This document shows positions 25,629-34,473 of a stretch of 64,000 bases of DNA, piece by piece; positions within the stretch are counted from its first letter, which is position 1, and each line of letters begins with the position of its first letter. The position numbers and the translations under genes are program-made. The notes under the pieces were generated by a model. That model saw nothing but the letters and a program-made list of their open reading frames with translations, was not told the DNA's origin and ran no database searches. The DNA is from Stutzerimonas stutzeri (GTDB lineage: Bacteria > Pseudomonadota > Gammaproteobacteria > Pseudomonadales > Pseudomonadaceae), in assembly GCF_024448985.1 (NCBI RefSeq), contig NZ_JAMOII010000003.1:1-64000 (forward strand). Direction: 5' to 3'.

Positions 25629-25994
25629 ATGATCCTCAAAGGCCTGACTTGGCTAGTAGTGCTGCAATTGCTTGGCAGCGTCATCAATCTTCTGCTGCTC
25701 CCTGCACTCCCTGGGCCGATCATCGGCATGGTGCTGCTGTTCGGCCTGCTGTTGCTGCGCCGCGGTATTCCTGAACCACTCGAGAAAACCGCGGCCCTGC
25801 TGCTGCAATACCTGCCGCTGCTGCTGATTGTGCCGGCGGCCGGGATCATGACCAGCAGCGATGCCTTGCTAGCCGATCTGCCTGCCATCGCGGCCGGTCT
25901 GGTGCTTTCGTTGATGGTGACCGTTCCGTTTTGCGGCTGGCTGATGCAGTACCTCATTCGGCGGACGGAACGCCGCAGAGAGAATCAGCTATGA
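25629..25994 (+). CDS. lrgA: LrgA/CidA family holin-like membrane protein
   Basis: 121 residues, four membrane helices, no signal peptide. It follows the CidA/LrgA pattern: LVVLQLLGSVINLLLLPALPGPIIGMVLLFGLLLL at the N-terminus and YLPLLLIVPAAGIM in the middle. AAGGAG lies six bases before the ATG at 25629. The stop overlaps the start of the LrgB gene (ATGA), a sign of translational coupling. The pair is linked to programmed lysis in Gram-positives and to export of pyruvate or small molecules in other bacteria; its role here is inferred from homology only. Confidence 0.88.
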   Translation: MILKGLTWLVVLQLLGSVINLLLLPALPGPIIGMVLLFGLLLLRRGIPEPLEKTAALLLQYLPLLLIVPAAGIMTSSDALLADLPAIAAGLVLSLMVTVPFCGWLMQYLIRRTERRRENQL

Positions 25995-26701
25995 ATGGTC
26001 TTGAATGGCGCGATGTCTGGGCGAAGACATTCGACCACCCGCTGTTTTCCGTGGCGCTAACGCTGATCGCGTTCCAGCTTGCACTGGCACTCTACCGACG
26101 CAGCGGCTGGCTGGTGCTGCAGCCGGTGATGATCGGCATGCTGCTGGTGGTCGGAACGCTATACCTGTGCGGCATCGATTATGCGAGCTACCGCGAGGGC
26201 GCCTCGATGATTGCCGTGCTGGTCGGCCCGGCAACGGTGGCCTTGGCGGTGCCACTGTATCGTCATATCAAGCGTATCCAGCAACTGTTCTGGCCGATCC
26301 TCATTACCCTGGTGAGCGGCGGCGTGCTGGGCGTCGTCCTGACGTTGCTGATTTCCAGTGCGATGGGCGCGGATCTGTCGGTACTGATGAGCCTGTCGCC
26401 CAAGGCCGCAACCATGCCGATCGCCATGCTGGTGGCTGAGCAGATTGGTGGCCTCGCTTCGCTGGCGGCGGTATTCGTGATGCTCACCGGTGTCATCGGC
26501 ACGGCGCTGGGGCCGTGGCTGTTGGGTTGGGCAGGTGTCGATCATCCCGCTGCCCGGGGCCTGAGCTACGGCATCAACGCCCACGCCATCGGCACAGCTC
26601 GCGCGTTGGAGGAAAGCGATGAATGCGGCGCCTTCGCCGCGCTGGGCATGAGCCTGCTGGGCATTCTCATCGCGCTGTTTCTGCCGGTGCTGTTGGGTTG
26701 A
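25991..26701 (+). CDS. lrgB: LrgB family membrane protein
   Basis: 236 residues, mostly hydrophobic with eight or so helices. Family landmarks are the KRIQQLFWPILITLVSGGVLGV region, the SLSPKAATMPIAMLVAEQIGG block and GINAHAIGTARALEE near the C-terminus. It partners LrgA; the start codon overlaps the lrgA stop. The same fold family acts in plants as a plastidic glycolate/glycerate transporter. The lrgA-lrgB order and overlap support one operon. Confidence 0.9.
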   Translation: MNGLEWRDVWAKTFDHPLFSVALTLIAFQLALALYRRSGWLVLQPVMIGMLLVVGTLYLCGIDYASYREGASMIAVLVGPATVALAVPLYRHIKRIQQLFWPILITLVSGGVLGVVLTLLISSAMGADLSVLMSLSPKAATMPIAMLVAEQIGGLASLAAVFVMLTGVIGTALGPWLLGWAGVDHPAARGLSYGINAHAIGTARALEESDECGAFAALGMSLLGILIALFLPVLLG

Positions 26702-26765
26702 TGTTGCTGTTGCGCTTGGGCGATCTGAGCCTAACCTTAAGGTCCTAACCTTCCGGAGTGGCCCC

Positions 26766-27641
26766 ATGTTCGAGCAGTTCCAGCGTGACGAGTGCGAGGT
26801 CAATGGCGTACGGATCGCCTATCGCAAAGGCGGCTCCGGGCCGCCCTTGCTGCTGCTTCACGGCTACCCGCAAACGCATGTCATGTGGCACGAAGTGGCC
26901 GATCAGCTGGCGGAACGGTTCACTGTCGTAGCGGCGGATTTGCGTGGCTACGGCGATAGCAGCAAGCCCGAGGGTGGCGAGGATCATGTGGCCTACAGCA
27001 AGCGCGAGATGGCGCTCGACCAGGTCGAATTGATGCGCACCTTGGGCTTTGAGCGTTTCGATATTCTTGCCCACGACCGCGGCGCCCGGGTCAGCCATCG
27101 TCTAGCGATGGATCATCCACAGGCGGTTCGCCGGCTGATTCTGCTGGACATCGCACCGACCCTGGCGATGTACAGCCAGACCGATGAAACCTTCGCGCGC
27201 GCTTACTGGCACTGGTTCTTTCTGATCCGCCCGGCGCCGTTGCCGGAAACGCTCATGGACGCCGCAACCGAGCTGGTATTGAAGACCGCCGTGGCGACCC
27301 GCGCCGACCATCATCACCCGTTCACCGCTGCCGCCTACGCTGAATACCTGCGCTGCATGAGGCTGCCCGGCACTATTCACGCGTTCTGTGAAGATTATCG
27401 GGCCAGTGCCGGCATCGATCTGCAGCATGACCAGGAAGATCGTGCTGTTGATCGGCGTATCGAGGCGCCCCTGCTGGTGCTCTGGGGTGCCAAAGGCGTC
27501 GTCGAGCGTTGCTTCGATCCGCTGAAGGAGTGGCGTGCCGTGGCAACGAGCGTGCCAGGCAGGGCGCTGCCGGCTGGGCATTACATCGCCGAGGAGGTTC
27601 CGCAACTGCTGTTGGAGGAGGTTCTCGGCTTTCTGTCGTAA
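26766..27641 (+). CDS. Alpha/beta hydrolase resembling fluoroacetate dehalogenase
   Basis: 291 residues. An epoxide-hydrolase/haloacetate-dehalogenase-type fold with LLLLHGYPQTHVMWH (oxyanion hole HGYP near residue 36) and nucleophile Asp in AHDRGARVSHRLAMDHP (about residues 104-119). An HW pair in ARAYWHWFFL and a catalytic His in LPAGHYIAEE near residue 273 complete the set. The D-R-x-x-R and H-W features match those described for fluoroacetate dehalogenases, where the two Arg bind the carboxylate and H/W bind fluoride. Start supported by family alignment and GGAGTGG upstream. C-F cleavage is plausible but unproven; ordinary haloacetate or ester hydrolysis is also possible. Confidence 0.8.
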   Translation: MFEQFQRDECEVNGVRIAYRKGGSGPPLLLLHGYPQTHVMWHEVADQLAERFTVVAADLRGYGDSSKPEGGEDHVAYSKREMALDQVELMRTLGFERFDILAHDRGARVSHRLAMDHPQAVRRLILLDIAPTLAMYSQTDETFARAYWHWFFLIRPAPLPETLMDAATELVLKTAVATRADHHHPFTAAAYAEYLRCMRLPGTIHAFCEDYRASAGIDLQHDQEDRAVDRRIEAPLLVLWGAKGVVERCFDPLKEWRAVATSVPGRALPAGHYIAEEVPQLLLEEVLGFLS

Positions 27642-27779
27642 ACGTTAGGCGCCTGAGATATCGAATGGATAGATAGGTTCTACCGAGAATATCCGCTATT
27701 CGTGCGATGGATTGAATGGAAAATGACGGCCATAGCGCTCGGCATGGTGTCGAGCTGATTGACCCAGAGGCTGCCATCG

Positions 27780-28478
27780 ATGATCGAAATCCGCCCGCGC
27801 GCCGAGCTTGGCGCCGCACACCACGGCTGGTTGCATGCCCGCCATCACTTTTCTTTTGCCGATTATCACGACCCGCTGCGCATGCACTGGGGCCGCTTGC
27901 GGGTCTGGAATGACGACACTATCGCGCCGGACTCAGGCTTCCCGACCCATACGCACCGCGACATGGAAATCATCACCTACGTTCGCAAGGGCGCCATCAC
28001 CCACGAAGACAGCCTGGGTAATAGCGGCCGTACGGCTGCCGGTGATGTACAGGTCATGAGTGCCGGCACCGGCATCGCCCATAGCGAATACAACCTCGAA
28101 AGCGAGTCCACTGAGATTTTCCAGATTTGGATCTACCCGGACCAAACCGGGCTGCCTCCAAGCTGGGGGACGCGCCCGTTCCCTACAGCTGAGCGTGCGG
28201 GTGCATTTGTCACGCTAGCCAGCGGCATGAGCGATGACAGCGATGCGCTGCCGATCCGGGCCGATGCGCGTCTGGCCGCAGCTGCACTTTCACCAGGTCA
28301 GGTTGCCCAATACCGAATTGGTGATGGTCGCAAGGTCTATCTGGTGCCCGCCAGTGGACGTATCGAGGTTGCTGGGCTCGTTGCAGCGACGGGGGACGGC
28401 GTGGCGGTGCGTGATGAGACGCTGCTCACCGTCAAGGCGCTGGAACATAGCGAAGTGGTGCTGGTGGACGTTCGCTGA
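27780..28478 (+). CDS. Pirin family protein (bicupin)
   Basis: 232 residues, two cupin domains. The N-terminal cupin has the metal ligands of pirin: PTHTHRDMEIITYV (His-x-His, about residues 56-69) and GTGIAHSEYN (His-x-Glu, about 98-107). The C-terminal cupin is degenerate, as usual. Bacterial pirins bind iron or other metals; some have quercetin dioxygenase activity and others modulate enzymes such as pyruvate dehydrogenase. Start chosen at 27780, with AGAGG nine bases upstream. Followed closely by wrbA, a common neighbour. Confidence 0.9.
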   Translation: MIEIRPRAELGAAHHGWLHARHHFSFADYHDPLRMHWGRLRVWNDDTIAPDSGFPTHTHRDMEIITYVRKGAITHEDSLGNSGRTAAGDVQVMSAGTGIAHSEYNLESESTEIFQIWIYPDQTGLPPSWGTRPFPTAERAGAFVTLASGMSDDSDALPIRADARLAAAALSPGQVAQYRIGDGRKVYLVPASGRIEVAGLVAATGDGVAVRDETLLTVKALEHSEVVLVDVR

Positions 28479-28541
28479 GCGAGTCGGCGACAGCGTAGAT
28501 AGAAACAGAGTCGAAACATAACCCAGAAAGAGGAAATGAAA

Positions 28542-29141
28542 ATGGCGAAGATTCTCGTGCTGTATCACTCGATGTATGGCCACATCGAAACCATGGCCAA
28601 CGCGGTCGCTGAAGGTGCGCGCCGTGTGCAAGGTGCCGAAGTGACCATCAAACGTGTGCCGGAAACCATGCCGCAGGAGGTCTTCAAGAATGCAGGCGGC
28701 AAGACCGATCAGGCTGCAGACATCGCCACTCCGGCCGAGCTGCCCGATTACGATGCGATCATCTTTGGCACGCCGACCCGCTTCGGCAACATGTCCGGGC
28801 AGATGCGCAACTTTCTCGACCAGACCGGCGGCCTGTGGGCCAAGGGCGCGCTGCATGGCAAGGTCGCCAGCGTATTCACTTCCACCGGTACCGGCGGCGG
28901 TCAGGAGATGACCATCACCTCCACCTGGACCACCCTGGCCCACCACGGAATGATCATCGTGCCGACCGGCTACGGCATCGGCGAGTTCTTCGACATTTCC
29001 GAGACCAACGGTGGCACGCCTTATGGCGCCTCGACCATCGCCGGCGGTGATGGCTCGCGTCAGCCGTCCACCAAGGAACTGACCATCGCCCGCTACCAGG
29101 GCGAGCTCGTGGCGAAGACCACGGTCAAGCTCAATAGCTGA
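28542..29141 (+). CDS. wrbA: NAD(P)H:quinone oxidoreductase WrbA
   Basis: 199 residues, very close to E. coli WrbA (198). Flavodoxin-like fold: [15 protein letters not shown] binds FMN phosphate near residues 5-19, [22 protein letters not shown] follows at about 77-98, and STGTGGGQE carries the WrbA-specific insert. It ends [14 protein letters not shown]. The tetrameric enzyme carries out two-electron reduction of quinones, limiting redox cycling. Start placed at 28542 because AGAGGA lies seven bases upstream; a second ATG at 28536 is too close to it. Follows pirin on the same strand. Confidence 0.95.
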   Translation: MAKILVLYHSMYGHIETMANAVAEGARRVQGAEVTIKRVPETMPQEVFKNAGGKTDQAADIATPAELPDYDAIIFGTPTRFGNMSGQMRNFLDQTGGLWAKGALHGKVASVFTSTGTGGGQEMTITSTWTTLAHHGMIIVPTGYGIGEFFDISETNGGTPYGASTIAGGDGSRQPSTKELTIARYQGELVAKTTVKLNS

Positions 29142-29149
29142 GCCTGACA

Positions 29150-29171
29150 AGCGGCGCCGCCCGGCGCCGCT
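29150..29171 (+). terminator. GC-rich hairpin after wrbA
   Basis: AGCGGCGCC (29150-29158) pairs with GGCGCCGCT (29163-29171). No T tract follows, so termination strength is uncertain. Confidence 0.45.
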
Positions 29172-29290
29172 ACCTCCCTCCGATAAAAAATGTCACTTGA
29201 GTCGTATGCTGCGGATCAGCTGTCGGCGGCGCGATTGCGGTGATAATGCAGCGAACGACTTCCTGCTCATTGCCGCTCAAGGACCCACCC

Positions 29291-29830
29291 ATGGTGACAT
29301 TCGAAATCAAGCCGCTTGACCCGCAGACCTATCGTCAACAAACACGGCGCAGCACGCTGATCGTCGTTGCGACCTTCGCGATGCTGGCGTTAGGACTGGC
29401 TGCGGCGGCAGTTGCGTTATTTGGCGAGGCGGGCGGGGATAACCTTTACCTGAATGCCACGGGAGTCGTCGTCGGGCTGCTGCTGACCATCGCGCTGGTG
29501 CGTTCGGTGTATTGGAAGCAGCCCTGGATGGCCTGTGCTGTCTATGGTTGGCGTCTGAAGCGCAGCCTGATGAGCGTCACCAACGTCATGCATCACGTCA
29601 CCGCTGGCGTGGCGGTCGGCGATGCGGAGGCGATGAAGCTGCTGCGCTTTTACCACCTGGGATTGACCCAGATGCATCAGTTGGACGGTAACAGCGCGGC
29701 TCTGAGCGACGCGGTGCGCGAGATCGACCTGCACCGCGAAAAGTTGCTGGAGCAAGGAATGGACGTCGATCAGACGCGGTTGGAAGCCGACTGGCTCGAA
29801 TCCGTAAAGCGCTTCGCGGCAACCCGGTAA
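29291..29830 (+). CDS. DUF3087-like membrane protein
   Basis: 179 residues. Two membrane helices near residues 20-45 and 50-70 (TLIVVATFAMLALGLAAAAV, VVVGLLLTIALVRSV) are followed by a soluble, helical C-terminal half with QLDGNSAALSDAVREIDLHREKLLEQG. The pattern fits the DUF3087 family of Pseudomonas-type inner-membrane proteins. The ATG at 29291 has AAGGA eight bases upstream and fits the family N-terminus MVTFEIKPLDPQTYRQQTRR better than earlier starts in the same frame. No function is known. It stands alone between wrbA and opgGH. Confidence 0.75.
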   Translation: MVTFEIKPLDPQTYRQQTRRSTLIVVATFAMLALGLAAAAVALFGEAGGDNLYLNATGVVVGLLLTIALVRSVYWKQPWMACAVYGWRLKRSLMSVTNVMHHVTAGVAVGDAEAMKLLRFYHLGLTQMHQLDGNSAALSDAVREIDLHREKLLEQGMDVDQTRLEADWLESVKRFAATR

Positions 29831-30142
29831 GCCCTGCCGTTTCGCCTGCCTCATGCCAGCCCTGATCGCCGAGCTTTCTTCAATTTTGGCCTCCGGCTCT
29901 GATAGCCGGTGCGGCCCGTGAACGCGGCTCGGATGACCCCTGTATTACCACTCTTTCGATTGGGTGCGCGGGGCGCTTGGCGGGTCTGAAAAAAGTCCTC
30001 TCAGGCCGGCTATCCAGCGCCTGTGCGGCATGTGAAGATGCGCCGCTTCGCTTGTTCCGCAGGGAATCATTTGCCGCTGCGGTAGACCAACGTGGGCAAA
30101 CTGGGCCGGAAAAGCGGTCAGCAGTAATACTCAGGAGGCGAT
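29831..30142. other. 312-base promoter/leader region of opgGH
   Basis: No gene is supported. A small hairpin, CCGGCT-N5-AGCCGG (29893-29909), lies near the start and could be a terminator for the preceding gene. AGGAGG at about 30132-30137 is the strong ribosome site of opgG. No clear -35/-10 pair identified. Confidence 0.5.
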
Positions 30143-31714
30143 GTGTCACGTACCGTTCATGTTGAAGCGGGTGCTCGTAAAGGTCGGGCGCTGGGAATGG
30201 CTTTAGGCCTGTGCATGAGTCTGTTTGTCGGGCACGGCTGGGCATTCAGCCTCGACGACGTAGCGCAGAAGGCTGAAAAGCTGGCGGCGGAGGGTTATGC
30301 CGCGCCGCAAAGCAACCTGCCTCCCGTGTTCCGCAACATGGCATTCGGCGATTATCAACAACTGCGTTTTCGCGGCGACAAGGCGCTCTGGCATGATGCA
30401 GAGACGCCGTTCGAGTTGCAGTTCTACCATCAGGGCATGCACTTCGACGTGCCGGTGAGGATCAACGAGGTCACCGCAACGGGTGTAAATGAGGTCCGCT
30501 ACAAGCCGGAGATGTTCGATTTTGGCAAGGTGCAGATCGAGCCCGCGGCGCTGGAAAATCTCGGCTTCGCTGGTTTCAAGGTCCTCTATCCGCTGAACAA
30601 GGCGGACAAGCAGGACGAGCTCATCACACTGCTGGGCGCCAGCTACTTCCGTGTGGTCGGTAAGGATCAGGTTTATGGTCTGTCGGCACGCGGGCTGGCC
30701 ATCGACACCGCGCTGCCGAGCGGGGAGGAATTTCCCCGTTTCCGCGAATTCTGGGTCGAGCGCCCGCAAGCTGATCGGCGCAATCTGGTGATCTACGCGC
30801 TGCTGGATTCGCCCCGCGCCACCGGCGCCTATCGGATGGTGGTGACGCCCGGCAAGGACAGCACCGTTGACGTGCAGGCGCGTGTCTACCTGCGCGAACC
30901 CGTGGAAAAGCTGGGCATCGGCGCGCTCACCAGCATGTACCTGTTCGGCGCTAACCAGCCGAGTAATCTGCTCAACTACCGCCCGCAGCTGCACGACTCG
31001 GAAGGCCTGGCGATTCATACCGGCAATGACGAGTGGATCTGGCGGCCGCTGAACAATCCCAAACGGCTTTCGATCAGCAGTTACAGCGTCGAAAACCCGC
31101 GTGGCTTCGGACTGCTCCAGCGTACCCGCGACTTCGGTCGTTACGAGGATCTGGACGATCGCTACGAGCTGCGCCCGAGCGGCTGGATCGAACCGGTTGG
31201 CGATTGGGGCAAAGGCCACGTAGAGCTGATCGAGATTCCCACCCCGGACGAAACCAACGACAACATCGTCGCCTTCTGGGTGCCCGAGCGGCGACCTGAA
31301 CCCGGCGAGTCGCTGAATTTCGAATATCGCCTGCACTTCACCATGGACGAGCCGGCGCTGCACGATCCCAAGCTCGCCTGGGTCAAGCAGACGCGCCTGT
31401 CGGCCGGTGATGTGAAGCAGTCCAACCTGATTCGCCAGCCCGATGGCAGCACAGCGCTGATAGTCGATTTCGTCGGGCCGAACCTGGCCAAGCTGCCGGC
31501 GGATGCGCTGGTCAGTACTCAGGTCAGTGTCGATGACAACGTCGAGCTGGTGGAAAACAACCTGCGCCATAACCCGGTCAGCAAAGGCTGGCGGCTGACG
31601 CTGCGGCTGCGGGTCAAGGACCCGGCGCGTCCGGTGGAGTTGCGCGCTGCGTTGGTGGACGGCGAGACCACGCTGTCCGAAACCTGGAGCTATCAGATAC
31701 CTGTCCATGACTGA
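30143..31714 (+). CDS. opgG: Glucan biosynthesis protein G (periplasmic)
   Basis: 523 residues with a GTG start five bases after AGGAGG. The signal peptide has its hydrophobic core [18 protein letters not shown] (cleavage near residue 35). The mature protein contains the OpgG/MdoG signature regions: [14 protein letters not shown] at the N-terminus, the beta-sandwich core with [23 protein letters not shown] and [10 protein letters not shown], and the C-terminal Ig-like part. OpgG is required for osmoregulated periplasmic glucan synthesis. It acts with OpgH, whose gene overlaps the opgG stop. The length matches the E. coli protein (511). Confidence 0.95.
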   Translation: MSRTVHVEAGARKGRALGMALGLCMSLFVGHGWAFSLDDVAQKAEKLAAEGYAAPQSNLPPVFRNMAFGDYQQLRFRGDKALWHDAETPFELQFYHQGMHFDVPVRINEVTATGVNEVRYKPEMFDFGKVQIEPAALENLGFAGFKVLYPLNKADKQDELITLLGASYFRVVGKDQVYGLSARGLAIDTALPSGEEFPRFREFWVERPQADRRNLVIYALLDSPRATGAYRMVVTPGKDSTVDVQARVYLREPVEKLGIGALTSMYLFGANQPSNLLNYRPQLHDSEGLAIHTGNDEWIWRPLNNPKRLSISSYSVENPRGFGLLQRTRDFGRYEDLDDRYELRPSGWIEPVGDWGKGHVELIEIPTPDETNDNIVAFWVPERRPEPGESLNFEYRLHFTMDEPALHDPKLAWVKQTRLSAGDVKQSNLIRQPDGSTALIVDFVGPNLAKLPADALVSTQVSVDDNVELVENNLRHNPVSKGWRLTLRLRVKDPARPVELRAALVDGETTLSETWSYQIPVHD

Positions 31715-34241
31715 ACACGCGCAACAATCGCTCGCCCGGCGTTATCTTGCCGAGCTTCCCCTCGACGTCGATCAATCTCAGGCGCTGGGTGAGCAAGTGG
31801 ACCAGCAAGGGGGCGAGCTGGCCGGCGTCCATCGGGCTCTGGCGCAGGGCCCATCCGACAAGCATGGCTTGCATAGGGGCGATCCGCTCGGCTCGGTCGC
31901 GACGCGCCTGCGGCTTGCCTGGGGCGATCTCTTCGAGCGTGGTGGGGTGCTGACCAAGGATCATCAGGGCCGCACCTGCATTCAGTCGACGCCGCCGATC
32001 GTGCGCACGCGGATGGTGCCCGAGCCATGGCATACCAGCGTGCTGCGCCTGAGCTGGTGGCGACTGCTGTTCAAGAAGAATCGTACGGTGGAGCAGCCCA
32101 ACGTGGCGGCGCCCCTCGACAGGTCGGGCTGGCGCCGGGTTGCCGCTTACCGGCGCGCCGCGCTGCTGATCCTGATGCTGGCGCAGACGGCTATCGCTAC
32201 CTGGCACATGAAGGCTGTGTTGCCTTATCAGGGTTGGGCACTGGTCAGTCTGCAGGAGGTTTTTCTGCAGCCCTGGCAGGAGTCGGCGCGGCAAATCCTG
32301 CCGTACGTAGTGCAGACCAGCATCCTGCTGCTGTTCGCGCTGCTGTTCTGCTGGGTGTCGGTGGGATTCTGGACGGCGCTGATGGGCTTCTTCCAATTGC
32401 TCAAGGGGCGCGACCGCTACAACATCTCCGCCACCAGCACGGGCAACGAACCGATTCCGGCCGAGGCGCGCACGGCGCTGGTAATGCCCATCGCCAACGA
32501 GGACGTGCCGCGGGTGTTCGCCGGACTGCGGGCGACCTACGAATCGCTGCTGGCCACGGGTGAGATCGAGCACTTCGATATCTTCGTGCTCAGCGACAGC
32601 AACGACCCCGACACCTGCGTGGCAGAGCAAAAGGCCTGGCTGGAGCTGTGCCGCGAGGTCGACGGTTTCGGCCATATCTTCTATCGCCGCCGTCGGCGCC
32701 GGGTGAAGCGCAAGAGCGGCAACATTGACGACTTCTGCCGGCGCTGGGGCAGCAGTTACCGTTACATGGTGGTGCTGGACGCCGACAGCGTGATGAGCGG
32801 CGGTTGCCTGACGTCGCTGGTGCGGCTGATGGAAGCCAACCCTGGCGCCGGCATCATCCAGACCGGGCCGAAAGCCTCTGGCATGGATACGCTCTACGCG
32901 CGCATGCAGCAGTTCGCCACGCGGGTCTATGGGCCGCTGTTCACTGCGGGGCTCAATTTCTGGCAGCTGGGCGAGTCGCATTACTGGGGCCATAACGCGA
33001 TCATCCGGGTCAAACCCTTTATCGAGCACTGCGCCTTGGCGCCGCTGCCGGGCAAGGGCTCCTTCGCTGGCGATATTCTTTCCCACGATTTCGTCGAGGC
33101 GGCCCTGATGCGACGAGCCGGCTGGGGCGTGTGGATCGCCTACGACCTGCCGGGCAGTTACGAAGAGCTACCGCCGAATCTGCTCGACGAACTCAAGCGC
33201 GACCGCCGCTGGTGTCACGGCAATCTGATGAACTTCCGCCTGTTCCTGGTCAAGGGCATGCACACGGTGCATCGCTTCGTGTTCCTCACCGGGGTAATGT
33301 CCTATCTGTCAGCACCGCTGTGGTTCACCTTCCTGGCGCTGTCCACCGGGCTGCTGGCGATCCATACGCTGATGGTGCCGGAGTATTTCCTGCAGCCCAA
33401 CCAGCTATATCCGCTGTGGCCGCAGTGGCATCCGCGGGAGGCGATTGCTCTGTTCTCCGCGACGTTGACACTGCTGTTCCTACCCAAGCTGCTCAGCGTG
33501 GTGCTGATCTGGATTCAGGGTTCGAAGGAATATGGCGGTGGGCTCCGATTGCTGCTGTCGATGATTCTGGAAACCCTGTTCTCGATGTTGCTGGCGCCGG
33601 TACGCATGCTGTTCCATACCGTCTTCGTCACCGCGGCGTTCCTTGGCTGGTCGGTGCAGTGGAAGTCGCCGCAACGCGCCGACAACGCCACGCCCTGGGG
33701 CGAAGCGCTGCGCCGGCACGGTTCGCAGATGCTGCTGGGCGTGCTCTGGACGGCTCTGGTGGCCTGGCTCGATCCGGCGTTCCTTTGGTGGCTGGCGCCC
33801 ATCGTGGTGTCGCTGATCCTCTCGGCGCCGGTCTCGGTGCTGACCAGTCGCACGGGCCCTGGGCTGGCGGCGTTCCGGCGCAAGCTGTTCCTGATTCCGG
33901 AGGAATTCGACCCGCCCACCGAATTGGCCGCCACGGACCGCTACAACCAGCAGAACCAGGCCAATGCGCTGCAGCAGGGGTTCATCGCCGCGACGGTGGA
34001 TCCGTCGTACAACGCGCTGGTCTGCGCCATGGCGCGCGCGCGGCACGCCAAGGTGGTACCAGCGGCCGAAGTGCTACGTGAACAGCGTATGCGTGAAATT
34101 CTCGCTGCCGGGCCCGATGGCCCCGCCGAAGCGGCGCGTTGGCGATTGCTCAACGACCCCGAAGGCATGGCGCGCCTGCATGATCGCGTCTGGCAGGACG
34201 AGCAATATCAGACTTGGCGCGAGGCGTACTACCGACGGTAA
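31707..34241 (+). CDS. opgH: Glucans biosynthesis glucosyltransferase H
   Basis: 844 residues. Inner-membrane GT2-family enzyme: N-terminal cytoplasmic region, two helices around residues 150-225, a cytoplasmic catalytic domain and about five C-terminal helices. Catalytic landmarks are D-rich [45 protein letters not shown] and RRWCHGNL, the position of the QxxRW motif. OpgH polymerises UDP-glucose into periplasmic glucan backbone and translocates it. The start overlaps the opgG stop by eight bases, indicating coupling. In E. coli, OpgH also moonlights as a division inhibitor. Confidence 0.95.
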   Translation: MTEHAQQSLARRYLAELPLDVDQSQALGEQVDQQGGELAGVHRALAQGPSDKHGLHRGDPLGSVATRLRLAWGDLFERGGVLTKDHQGRTCIQSTPPIVRTRMVPEPWHTSVLRLSWWRLLFKKNRTVEQPNVAAPLDRSGWRRVAAYRRAALLILMLAQTAIATWHMKAVLPYQGWALVSLQEVFLQPWQESARQILPYVVQTSILLLFALLFCWVSVGFWTALMGFFQLLKGRDRYNISATSTGNEPIPAEARTALVMPIANEDVPRVFAGLRATYESLLATGEIEHFDIFVLSDSNDPDTCVAEQKAWLELCREVDGFGHIFYRRRRRRVKRKSGNIDDFCRRWGSSYRYMVVLDADSVMSGGCLTSLVRLMEANPGAGIIQTGPKASGMDTLYARMQQFATRVYGPLFTAGLNFWQLGESHYWGHNAIIRVKPFIEHCALAPLPGKGSFAGDILSHDFVEAALMRRAGWGVWIAYDLPGSYEELPPNLLDELKRDRRWCHGNLMNFRLFLVKGMHTVHRFVFLTGVMSYLSAPLWFTFLALSTGLLAIHTLMVPEYFLQPNQLYPLWPQWHPREAIALFSATLTLLFLPKLLSVVLIWIQGSKEYGGGLRLLLSMILETLFSMLLAPVRMLFHTVFVTAAFLGWSVQWKSPQRADNATPWGEALRRHGSQMLLGVLWTALVAWLDPAFLWWLAPIVVSLILSAPVSVLTSRTGPGLAAFRRKLFLIPEEFDPPTELAATDRYNQQNQANALQQGFIAATVDPSYNALVCAMARARHAKVVPAAEVLREQRMREILAAGPDGPAEAARWRLLNDPEGMARLHDRVWQDEQYQTWREAYYRR

Positions 34242-34249
34242 CCCGTCAA

Positions 34250-34278
34250 ACAAGGCTGCTTTCCGAAAGCAGCCTTGT
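34250..34278 (+). terminator. Terminator after opgH
   Basis: ACAAGGCTGCTTT (34250-34262) pairs perfectly with AAAGCAGCCTTGT (34266-34278) around a CCG loop. A short CT-rich tail follows. A strong 13-bp stem. Confidence 0.8.
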
Positions 34279-34321
34279 CTGATTGCGAGGCCTGGCTGTG
34301 TAAACCCGGTTGCTTGTCTTC

Positions 34322-34473
34322 TGTGGGAGCGAGCTTGCTCGCGAAGCTTTAGCGTGATGCCACTCTTCGCGAGCAAGCTCGCTCCTACAGGTCGGAATCG
34401 GCGTGATGCTTTTGTGGGCGAGCTTGCTGGCGAAGCCTGTTGGGGCTCGATGGCATTTTCGCGGGCAAGCTTT
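34322..34473. repeat. REP palindrome cluster between opgH and topB
   Basis: The unit GTGGGAGCGAGCTTGCTCGC at about 34323-34342 recurs inverted as GCGAGCAAGCTCGCTCC at about 34369-34385. A third copy with changes lies at 34412-34437 (GTGGGCGAGCTTGCTGGCGAAG), and a partial fourth at 34458-34472 touches the topB stop. The paired units form a long stem-loop typical of Pseudomonas REP doublets. Such elements sit between convergent genes and may stabilise mRNA ends. Confidence 0.85.

Noticed and set aside
30203-31708. Minus-strand frame of 501 codons opposite opgG
   Set aside because: No domain, and it mirrors the opgG codon pattern. opgG is unambiguous.
31614-33086. Minus-strand frame of 490 codons opposite opgH
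   Set aside because: Antisense shadow of opgH with His/Arg-rich nonsense composition.
34322-34473. Possible CRISPR array
   Set aside because: The repeats are palindromic REP units in alternating orientation with no regular spacers, and there are no cas genes.
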